From NCBI GenBank assembly GCA_039812545.1, contig JBDIAR010000125.1:1-10418 (forward strand): DNA of 10,418 nucleotides, in the 5' to 3' direction. Below the pieces are notes generated by a model that saw only the letters and a program-made list of their open reading frames with translations, was not told the origin of the DNA and made no database searches. The position numbers were made by a program, and so were the translations under genes. Source of the DNA: JBDIAR01 sp039812545 (GTDB lineage Bacteria; Actinomycetota; Actinomycetes; Actinomycetales; Dermatophilaceae). Positions 5,198-10,418 of this stretch are shown one piece after another (position 1 is the first letter of the stretch; the number at the start of each line of letters is the position of its first letter).

Positions 5198-6475
5198 ATG
5201 ACCGCGGAACGACCCGCATACACCCCCACCCGCCGGTCGCTGCTCGGTGCCGGTGCCGCCCTGCTGGGCGGCGCCGGCCTGAGCGCGTGCAGTTCGAGCG
5301 CCGCCGGGACCGCCCCGGGTGGCTCGTCCAGCCCGAGCGCGCCGGCCAGCGTGGACGTCCACCCCGCCCTGCACGGATCGCGCACCTTGCCGTTCTTCGG
5401 GGAGCATCAGTCCGGCATCCTCACCCCGCCTCAGTCGTATGCGCTCTTCGTCGCCTTCGACCTCGTCCCCGGGACGACGGCGGACTCGGTACGCCGGCTG
5501 ATGGTGCTCTGGACCGACGACGCCGCGCGGCTGACCGGCGGCCGGGCCCCGCTGGCCGACCCGGAACCGGAGTTGACCCTGGCCCCGGCCCGGCTGACGG
5601 CCACGGTCGGCGTCGGTCCGAAGGTCGTCAAGCTGGCCGGAGCCACGGCACCCCCCTGGCTCGCCCCGCTCCCGGCCTTCCCCAAGATCGACAAGCTCGA
5701 ACCCCGGTGGTCCGACGGAGACGTGCTGCTGCACCTGGGGGCCGACGACCAGGTGACCCTGTCTCACGCGCTGCGGATGATGGTCAAGGACGCCGCGCCG
5801 TTCGCCCGGGTGCGCTGGGTGCAGCGCGGCTTCCGGCGCTCGGTCGGCGCCGAGGCCGAGGACCTGACCATGCGCAACCTGATGGGCCAGGTCGACGGGA
5901 CCCAGCAGCCCAAGGAGTCGGACTACCCGAGCCTGTTGTGGGCCGGGGCGAGCGCTCCGGCCTGGCTGCGCGGCGGGACGTCGGTGGTCATCCGGCGGAT
6001 CCGGTTCGACCTCGATGCGTGGGACAAGCTGGATCGGCCGGCCAAGGAGCAGGTGATCGGGCGGACGCTGGACACGGGGGCGCCACTGACCGGGACGGCC
6101 GAACGCGACCCGGTGGACCTGGAGGCCCGCACGCCCGGCGGACTGTTCGTCATCCCGGACTTCGCGCACGTGCGGCGGGCCAAGACCGGCGACACCCGGC
6201 ACCAGATGCTGCGTCGCGGCTACAACTACGACGACTCGCTCACCGGGTCGACCGAGACCGGCACCGGCGTGGTCGTCGGGAACGGCACTGAAACGGGGCT
6301 CATCTTCGTGGCATACCAGGCCGACGTGACGGCCCAGTTCGTCCCGGTACAGCGCCGGCTCGCCGAACTCGACCTGTTGAACATGTGGACGATCCCGGTC
6401 GGGTCGGCCGTCTTCGCGATGCTGCCCGGGGTCGCCGAGGGCGAGCACCTCGGCCAGGCCCTGCTGGGCCGCTGA
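5198..6475 (+). CDS. DyP-type heme peroxidase, Tat-exported (EfeB/DtpA-like)
   Basis: A 425-aa dye-decolorising-type peroxidase, a heme enzyme that reduces peroxide and oxidises organic or metal-linked substrates outside the membrane. The N-terminus has a twin-arginine motif (TRRSLLG, residues 11-17), a hydrophobic stretch and GLSAC (27-31). C31 could be lipidated, making it a possible Tat lipoprotein. The family signature GxxDG is G230-QV-D233-G234, with D233 the catalytic acid. H324 in DFAHVRRA is the expected proximal heme ligand, and the RRGYNYDD block (339-346) contains the distal-side arginine region. Length suits the EfeB/DtpA class. It follows the PCu(A)C gene by 53 nt. In Streptomyces lividans the DyP DtpA lies with Sco and PCu(A)C-type chaperones, so a copper or cuproenzyme link is likely here. 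EfeU and EfeO, the iron-uptake partners of EfeB, are absent. ATG 5198 follows GTAGG. Confidence 0.93.
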   Translation: MTAERPAYTPTRRSLLGAGAALLGGAGLSACSSSAAGTAPGGSSSPSAPASVDVHPALHGSRTLPFFGEHQSGILTPPQSYALFVAFDLVPGTTADSVRRLMVLWTDDAARLTGGRAPLADPEPELTLAPARLTATVGVGPKVVKLAGATAPPWLAPLPAFPKIDKLEPRWSDGDVLLHLGADDQVTLSHALRMMVKDAAPFARVRWVQRGFRRSVGAEAEDLTMRNLMGQVDGTQQPKESDYPSLLWAGASAPAWLRGGTSVVIRRIRFDLDAWDKLDRPAKEQVIGRTLDTGAPLTGTAERDPVDLEARTPGGLFVIPDFAHVRRAKTGDTRHQMLRRGYNYDDSLTGSTETGTGVVVGNGTETGLIFVAYQADVTAQFVPVQRRLAELDLLNMWTIPVGSAVFAMLPGVAEGEHLGQALLGR

Positions 6476-6500
6476 GCCGCTGAGCCGGGGACTCAGCGGC
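6476..6500. terminator. 9-bp hairpin between convergent genes
   Basis: GCCGCTGAG (6476-6484) and CTCAGCGGC (6492-6500) pair perfectly around a 7-nt loop. The hairpin starts directly after the peroxidase stop and overlaps the last codons of the minus-strand isochorismatase-fold gene. The position suits a bidirectional terminator. There is no T-tract, common in high-GC actinobacteria. Confidence 0.65.
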
Positions 6501-7152
6501 GCACGATCGAACCGAACAGGTCGTTCGCGCGATCGACGAGTGTGGGCACCGGCCCGCCGCGACGCACCGGCGGGCGGGTGTCCGGCAGGGATGCCGCCTT
6601 GACCAGCGTCGTCACGTCCTTGAAGCGCGGGTGGGCGGCGGTGCGCAACCAGCCGTACGCGACGGTTTCGACTGTGCTGACCGAGGCGCCGACCTGGCGC
6701 ATCCGTTCGTCGGCGAGTTCGTCGCTGAGCGGCGACCGGGCTCCGCAGGCGTCGGCGGGCACCCAGACGCGGCACCCGCGGGCGCGCAGCCCGAGAACGG
6801 TATGCAGCACGCCGATATGCGTTTCACAGCCGGCGACGACGACGTCCGGCCGGTCGATGCCGCGCAACGCGACCAGTCGGTCGTAGGCCCCGTCGACGCA
6901 GGCGTCGAAGCTCTGGGTGGCGATCGTCTCGGTGGCCCGCGACGACAGGTTCGGCAGGCTGTGCCCCAGACCCTTCGGGTTCTGTTCGGCGACCAGGATC
7001 GGGATCTCGAGCAGGGCGGCCACGTCGGCCAGCAGGGCGGCATACGTCACCACCCGCTCGGCGTGATGGATGGCGCGCATCACGCGCTCCTGCAGATCGA
7101 CGAGCAGGACGACGCTGCGGTTGGGATCGACGAGTTGGGCAGGCACGCTCAT
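6493..7152 (-). CDS. Isochorismatase-fold (cysteine hydrolase-like) protein with altered active site
   Basis: A 219-aa cytoplasmic protein of the isochorismatase-like fold. D19 in LLVDLQERV is the conserved catalytic Asp, and EQNPKGLG (56-63) matches the ISOC1/ISOC2-type branch. In cysteine hydrolases of this fold the nucleophile sits in a GIxTxxCV motif. The aligned stretch here is GCETHIGV (108-115), with Gly114 at the nucleophile position and a cysteine (C109) five residues earlier. Gly there is known in true isochorismatases such as EntB and PhzD. The catalytic Lys (AKxxFS in relatives) aligns with T79 of ATQSFD, so it also appears lost. The protein may be a non-hydrolytic binder or have new chemistry; the substrate is unknown. 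ATG at complement 7152 is preceded by a CAGGCT -10-like hexamer at 7 nt, suggesting a leaderless message. An open frame continues upstream to 8520 but only as a shadow of the PLP gene. Confidence 0.85.
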   Translation of the reverse strand: MSVPAQLVDPNRSVVLLVDLQERVMRAIHHAERVVTYAALLADVAALLEIPILVAEQNPKGLGHSLPNLSSRATETIATQSFDACVDGAYDRLVALRGIDRPDVVVAGCETHIGVLHTVLGLRARGCRVWVPADACGARSPLSDELADERMRQVGASVSTVETVAYGWLRTAAHPRFKDVTTLVKAASLPDTRPPVRRGGPVPTLVDRANDLFGSIVRR

Positions 7153-7159
7153 GGCTCCC

Positions 7160-7165
7160 AGCCTG
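7160..7165 (-). promoter_or_regulatory. -10-like CAGGCT for a leaderless start at 7152
   Basis: On the minus strand CAGGCT is followed by seven nt and ATG, the same spacing as TAGGCT-N7-GTG before the membrane protein at 3913. GGGAG between them is too close (2 nt) to act as a ribosome site. Weak because the first T of the hexamer is missing. Confidence 0.3.
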
Positions 7166-7224
7166 CCGCAGATCGGGGGCCTTGCCCAGCGGATTAGGGC
7201 GTCGTGTCGCACACGCTTCCCGGA

Positions 7225-7243
7225 ACATAACCACCCGTTATGT
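7225..7243. promoter_or_regulatory. AT-rich palindrome, candidate operator for the PLP gene
   Basis: ACATAAC (7225-7231) and GTTATGT (7237-7243) pair perfectly around CACCC. The site is one of the most AT-rich stretches in the window and ends 2 nt before the TTGCCA -35. This is where an activator or repressor dimer would act on the PLP gene promoter, and it lies 72 nt from the divergent isochorismatase-fold start. I cannot assign a regulator family. Confidence 0.5.
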
Positions 7244-7245
7244 CT

Positions 7246-7275
7246 TTGCCAGATGTCGATGCTCGGCGTTACAAT
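7246..7275 (+). promoter_or_regulatory. Near-consensus promoter giving a leaderless transcript of the PLP enzyme
   Basis: TTGCCA (7246-7251) and TACAAT (7270-7275), each one base from the SigA/SigB-type consensus, are 18 nt apart. The ATG at 7282 begins 6 nt after the -10, so transcription should begin at the start codon. This also fixes the gene start: there is no ribosome-binding site before the ATG, and the upstream in-frame ATG at 7240 lies inside the promoter. Confidence 0.75.
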
Positions 7276-7281
7276 TGCTGC

Positions 7282-9000
7282 ATGCCCGACACCGACGTCG
7301 ATGCACTCCTGGAGACGATCCGCGCCGCCGTGATCGGCGAGGACCAGGTCTTGCCCGGCCCGTACGGCCCGCGCCGGGTCACCTATGCCGACTACACCGC
7401 CTCCGGACGCGCGCTGTCCTTCATCGAGGACTTCATCACCGACGAGGTGCTCCCCCGGTATGCCAATACGCACACCGAGTCCTCGGGCACGGGTCTGCAG
7501 ACCACGCGGCTGCGCGAGGACGCCCGACGGATCATCCACGAGGCGGTCGGCGGCGACGACGACACGGTCGTCATCTTCACCGGGTCCGGGAGCACCTCGG
7601 CCGTCGACAAGCTGGTCGGCATCCTCGGCCTGCGGGTGCCCTCGAACTTCGAGGACCGTTGGCACGCCTCGGCGCTGGTTCCCCCGAATCAGCGACCGGT
7701 CGTCTTCATCGGCCCCTACGAACACCACTCCAACGAACTGCCCTGGCGGGAGTGCATCGCCGACGTCGTCACGATCCCGCAGGACGGCGACGGCCACATC
7801 GACGTGGCCGCGCTGCGAACCCAGCTGACGGCCTACGCGGATCGGCCGGTGAAGATCGGGTCCTTCTCGGCGGCCAGCAATGTCACCGGGATCGTCACCG
7901 ACACCGACGCCATCGCCACCGTGCTGCACGAACACGGTGCCCTGTCGTTCTGGGACTATGCGGCCGCCGCCCCGTATGTCGAGATCTCGATGACCGGTGG
8001 CCCCCAGGCAAACGGCCCCCTGGCATACAAAGACGCGGTCTTCCTCTCGGCGCACAAGTTCATCGGCGGTCCGTCGACCCCGGGGATCCTCGTGGTCCGT
8101 CGGGAGCTGTTGACCAACCGGGTGCCCGACGTCCCGGGCGGGGGCACGGTGGCCTACGTCAGCCCGCACGAGCACCGGTACCTCGACGACCCGGCGACCC
8201 GCGAGGAGGGCGGCACCCCCGGCATCGTCGAGGCGATCCGCGCCGGGTTGGTGTTCCAGCTCAAACAGGCCGTCGGGACCGACGTCATCCGCGCCGCCGA
8301 GGACCGGTTCCTCGCGCGTGCGGTGCGGGCCTGGGCGGACGAACCCGCCATCGAGATCCTCGGTAATCTCGCGGCCCGCCGCCTCTCGATCGTGTCCTTC
8401 GTCGTGCGGGCGCCGTCCGGGGCGTACCTGCACCACAACTTTGTCGTGGCGCTGCTGTCCGACCTGTTCGGGATCCAGGCCCGCGGCGGATGTTCGTGCG
8501 CGGGGCCGTACGGCCATCACCTACTGGGCATCGACGACGACCGGTCGCACGCCTTCGAGCGGGAGATCCAGGGCGGCTGCGAGGGCGTCAAGCCGGGTTG
8601 GGTGCGGGTCAACTTCAACTACTTCCTCTCCGACGAGGTGTTCGAGTACATCGTGGCGGCGGTACGGCTGGTCGCCCGCGAGGGCTGGCGGCTGCTCGGG
8701 GACTATCTGTTCGATCCGGCTTCGGGGCGCTGGCGGCACCGCGGCGGGCCGGTCGAACCGCCGCTGCGGCTGCACCAGATCAGCTACGCGGACGGGACGA
8801 TGAGCTACCCCCGGCATACCGACCGCGCGGGGGTGGAGGTGCTGGACGACTACCTCGCCGACGGAGCCCGGATCATGGCGGCGGCGTGTCCGGCCCAGGA
8901 CGAGGCGTCTGTCGGGGCGGCGAGCCTGGACCCGTTGTTCGACGACCTGCGGTGGTTCGAGCTGCCCCGGGTATGCCTGGAGTCGCCCGGCCGGTCGTGA
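7282..9000 (+). CDS. Class V aminotransferase, cysteine-desulfurase-like PLP enzyme
   Basis: A 572-aa PLP enzyme of aminotransferase class V, the family of SufS/IscS cysteine desulfurases. The phosphate-binding loop is FTGSGSTSA (99-107). D225 in FWDYAAAAP should pair with the PLP nitrogen. K259 in SAHKFIGGPSTPG is the Schiff-base lysine. GGCSCAGPYGH (402-412) falls where desulfurases have their active-site cysteine loop, with C404 and C406 both candidates; C433 and C565 are elsewhere. It is about 150-170 residues longer than SufS or IscS. The C-terminal part from about 465 is an extension I do not recognise. No Suf or Isc gene is adjacent. A desulfurase role would match the sulfur operon 3.4 kb upstream, but other class V activities (lyase, sulfurase) are possible. 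Transcribed alone from a leaderless promoter, divergent to the isochorismatase-fold gene. Confidence 0.85.
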   Translation: MPDTDVDALLETIRAAVIGEDQVLPGPYGPRRVTYADYTASGRALSFIEDFITDEVLPRYANTHTESSGTGLQTTRLREDARRIIHEAVGGDDDTVVIFTGSGSTSAVDKLVGILGLRVPSNFEDRWHASALVPPNQRPVVFIGPYEHHSNELPWRECIADVVTIPQDGDGHIDVAALRTQLTAYADRPVKIGSFSAASNVTGIVTDTDAIATVLHEHGALSFWDYAAAAPYVEISMTGGPQANGPLAYKDAVFLSAHKFIGGPSTPGILVVRRELLTNRVPDVPGGGTVAYVSPHEHRYLDDPATREEGGTPGIVEAIRAGLVFQLKQAVGTDVIRAAEDRFLARAVRAWADEPAIEILGNLAARRLSIVSFVVRAPSGAYLHHNFVVALLSDLFGIQARGGCSCAGPYGHHLLGIDDDRSHAFEREIQGGCEGVKPGWVRVNFNYFLSDEVFEYIVAAVRLVAREGWRLLGDYLFDPASGRWRHRGGPVEPPLRLHQISYADGTMSYPRHTDRAGVEVLDDYLADGARIMAAACPAQDEASVGAASLDPLFDDLRWFELPRVCLESPGRS

Positions 9001-9038
9001 GGCGGGTCGGGTGGCGGGTCGTGTGACGGGTCGTGAGG
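8993..9038. repeat. Short GGTCGTG/GGCGGGTCG direct repeats between genes
   Basis: GGTCGTGAGG occurs at 8993-9002 and 9029-9038, and GGCGGGTCG at 9001-9009 and 9013-9021. The stretch begins in the last codons of the PLP gene and ends before the TAGGGT element. It looks like slippage-generated simple sequence; no function is evident. Confidence 0.5.
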
Positions 9039-9050
9039 GGCGCCGGCGGC

Positions 9051-9056
9051 TAGGGT
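9051..9056 (+). promoter_or_regulatory. -10-like TAGGGT before the DNA methyltransferase
   Basis: TAGGGT lies 7 nt before a GTG at 9064, the same geometry as the leaderless starts in this window. That GTG is not in the methyltransferase frame and opens a 5-codon mini-ORF (9064-9081). Transcription from here would give a short leader of about 28 nt before ATG 9092. No clear -35. Confidence 0.4.
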
Positions 9057-9091
9057 GAGGCGCGTGGGGCGAGCCGGATGATCGAGTGCCG

Positions 9092-10186
9092 ATGATCAAG
9101 TATCTCGGTTCCAAGCGACGCCTCGTCCCGGTGCTCGGCGCCATCTGCACGGCGGTGCAGGCGCGCACGGCGGTGGATCTGTTCACGGGGACCACGCGGG
9201 TGGCGCAGGAGTTCAAGCGGCGCGGGTGCCACGTCAGCGCGGTCGACCTGGCGACCTACTCGGAGGTGCTCGCGCAGTGCTTCATCGAGACCGACGCCGG
9301 GGCTGTCGATCGGGTCGCGCTCGCGGCGGCGCTCGCCGAGTTGGACGCCCTGCCGGGCCGGCCGGGCTATTTCACCGCCACCTTCTGCGAACAGGCCCGC
9401 TACCTGCACCCGCGCAACGGCGCCCGGGTCGACGCCATCCGGGAGGCCATCGACGCCCGCCACGGCGACTCGGCGCTGCGCCCCATCCTGCTCGCCGCCC
9501 TGCTGCTGGCCGCGGACCGGGTGGACAGCACGACCGGCCTGCAAATGGCCTACCTGAAAAGCTGGGCGCCGCGCGCCCACGACCGACTCACCCTCACCGA
9601 ACCCGAACTGTTGCCCGGCCCGGGTCGCGCCATCCGCGGCGACGCGCTCGAGGTCGCCCGCGCCCTGGAGCGGGTGGACCTGGCGTATCTGGACCCGCCG
9701 TACAACCAGCACCGCTACTTCGCGAACTATCACGTCTGGGAGACGCTCGTGCGGTGGGACGCCCCCGCGCATTACGGCGTCGCGGCCAAGCGGATCGACG
9801 TGCGGGATCCGTCGACCCGCAGCGCGTTCAACTCCCGAGCCGGTATGCCGGTGGCCTTCGAGCGGTTGATCGGCGCGGTGCGGGCGGGCGTCGTCGTGGT
9901 GTCGTACAACGACGAGTCGTGGGTGAGCGCCGAACAGATCACCGCCTGGCTGAGCCGGGCCGGTCACGAGTGCGTGCGGCTGTTGGAGTTCGATTCCAAG
10001 CGGTACGTCGGGGCGCAGATCGGGATCCACAACGCGAGCGGCGCCAAGGTCGGGACGGTGGGCCGGCTGCGCAATCGCGAGTACCTGTTCGTGGCCGGGG
10101 ACGCGGCGCGGGTCGAAGCCGCCGTGGCAGCGGTTCCCTCGACCGAGGTGCCTCGACCCCCGACAAGACCACAGGACCAAATCTGA
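9092..10186 (+). CDS. D12-class N6-adenine DNA methyltransferase
   Basis: A 364-aa DNA adenine methyltransferase of the D12 (alpha) class, which includes Dam and the FokI-type enzymes; it transfers a methyl group from S-adenosylmethionine to adenine N6 in a specific site. The start MIKYLGSKRRL (1-11) is the class N-terminal motif. DLFTGTTRVA (29-38) is the AdoMet-binding FxGxx loop. The catalytic motif is DPPYNQHRYFANYHVWET (201-218). The extended NYHxxET block reminds me of FokI-type methylases, but the target site cannot be read from sequence. FNSR (246-249) and SYND (271-274) are further typical blocks. The Pro/Thr-rich last 15 residues are outside the fold. ATG 9092 begins at the expected first residue; GTG 9086 is in frame and would add two residues. 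Neither has a good ribosome site. No restriction endonuclease or specificity subunit is visible, so it may be solitary. Confidence 0.88.
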   Translation: MIKYLGSKRRLVPVLGAICTAVQARTAVDLFTGTTRVAQEFKRRGCHVSAVDLATYSEVLAQCFIETDAGAVDRVALAAALAELDALPGRPGYFTATFCEQARYLHPRNGARVDAIREAIDARHGDSALRPILLAALLLAADRVDSTTGLQMAYLKSWAPRAHDRLTLTEPELLPGPGRAIRGDALEVARALERVDLAYLDPPYNQHRYFANYHVWETLVRWDAPAHYGVAAKRIDVRDPSTRSAFNSRAGMPVAFERLIGAVRAGVVVVSYNDESWVSAEQITAWLSRAGHECVRLLEFDSKRYVGAQIGIHNASGAKVGTVGRLRNREYLFVAGDAARVEAAVAAVPSTEVPRPPTRPQDQI

Positions 10187-10201
10187 CGTCTGCGCCAACG
10201 T

Positions 10202-10230
10202 GAGTTGACACCACGGCGGGTGCCAACCTC
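10202..10230. terminator. Imperfect hairpin between convergent genes
   Basis: GAGTTGACACC (10202-10212) and GGTGCCAACCTC (10219-10230) pair around a 6-nt loop with one A-C mismatch and one bulged C. It lies 15 nt after the methyltransferase stop and 30 nt from the stop of the minus-strand gene, a suitable place for a shared terminator. The related string GCCAAC-N-T-N-AGT also recurs directly at 10193 and 10222. Confidence 0.5.
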
Positions 10231-10260
10231 AGTCGATCATCTGGAGGGGGTGCAGGTCTG

Positions 10261-10418
10261 TCACGCGCCGTCTGCGAGTTGGTCGTGGGCGCCCGTCACT
10301 GCGGCCAGCCTCTTGCCTGCAGCACGGCGTCCGCCAAAATGGGCGTCCTCGCCCTTGGCGAGGATCTCATCGACGCGATGGAGCCAGACCTGGATGTGGA
10401 GCAGCTCCTTGGCTGCCT
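10261..10418 (-). CDS. 3' end of an unrecognised protein-coding gene (partial)
   Basis: The complement of 10418-10261 is open for 51 codons to a TGA. It reads AAKELLHIQVWLHRVDEILA at its N-terminal side and ends TGAHDQLADGA. The frame has about 75% G/C at third positions, lower than its neighbours, while the opposite frame gives an unnatural Ala/Ser/Trp-rich string. The visible part looks largely helical and charged. I do not recognise a family. The upstream remainder is outside the window. Confidence 0.6.
   Translation of the reverse strand, partial: AAKELLHIQVWLHRVDEILAKGEDAHFGGRRAAGKRLAAVTGAHDQLADGA

Noticed and set aside
5120..6775. 551-aa minus-strand open frame opposite the DyP peroxidase
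   Set aside because: Antisense shadow of a gene with Tat signal, GxxDG and heme His; the product is Arg/Gly/Pro-rich without motifs.
7182..8366. 394-aa plus-strand open frame overlapping the PLP gene in another frame
   Set aside because: Arg/Gly/His-rich frameshadow; the PLP frame has all catalytic motifs and its own promoter.
7153..8520. Long minus-strand open frame extending the isochorismatase-fold protein upstream to 675 aa
   Set aside because: The extension is antisense to the well-supported PLP enzyme, has Arg/Gly/Val/Asp-rich shadow composition and no recognisable domain. The fold begins right after ATG 7152.
1..10418. Search for tRNA, rRNA, insertion sequence or prophage genes
   Set aside because: No cloverleaf-like arms with a CCA-type end, no transposase or integrase motifs, and no terminal inverted repeats with target duplications were seen.

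Overview
This window comes from a high-GC actinobacterium. Third codon positions are almost all G or C, several starts are GTG, and some genes appear to be leaderless with a -10 hexamer 6-7 nt before the start codon. The proteins (paired M16 peptidases, PCu(A)C copper chaperone, Tat-exported DyP peroxidase) fit Actinomycetota. I cannot name the family or genus. All calls come from reading the sequence and recalling motifs; no database search was run.

Layout. (1) 1-1435, minus strand: an M16 zinc peptidase with a C-terminal 12-bp minisatellite tail, overlapping by ATGA the start of a further minus-strand gene that leaves the window, probably the second M16 subunit. (2) 1436-1626: a divergent intergenic region with a 13-bp tandem duplication, a -10-like hexamer and a perfect 11-bp inverted repeat just before the next gene. 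(3) 1627-3888, plus strand: a sulfane-sulfur module of sulfide:quinone-oxidoreductase-like flavoprotein, TusE/DsrC-like carrier and DsrE2-like carrier. (4) 3913-6475, plus strand: a multi-pass membrane protein with a His/Met/Cys-containing loop, a PCu(A)C lipoprotein and a DyP-type heme peroxidase with a Tat signal. This resembles the copper-chaperone/DtpA neighbourhoods of Streptomyces. (5) 6493-7152, minus strand: an isochorismatase-fold protein lacking the usual catalytic Cys and Lys, convergent with the peroxidase over a hairpin. (6) 7282-9000, plus strand: a class V aminotransferase/cysteine-desulfurase-like PLP enzyme behind a near-consensus leaderless promoter with an AT-rich palindrome beside its -35. 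(7) 9092-10186, plus strand: a D12-class adenine DNA methyltransferase with no visible restriction partner. (8) 10261-10418, minus strand: the 3' end of an unrecognised gene.

How the genes may work together: the SQR-like enzyme would oxidise sulfide to a persulfide, and the DsrE2-like and TusE-like proteins would accept and relay the sulfane sulfur. The operator-like repeat (ATACC...GGTAT) resembles sites of CsoR/CstR-family repressors, which control such genes elsewhere. The next three genes form a likely envelope copper/heme-peroxidase group.

The most unusual signal is not a gene. The heptamer GTATGCC/GGCATAC occurs at least 17 times on the two strands, about once per 600 bp, in coding DNA read in all three frames and in intergenic DNA. 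Roughly one copy is expected by base composition. This looks like a genome-wide iterated motif.
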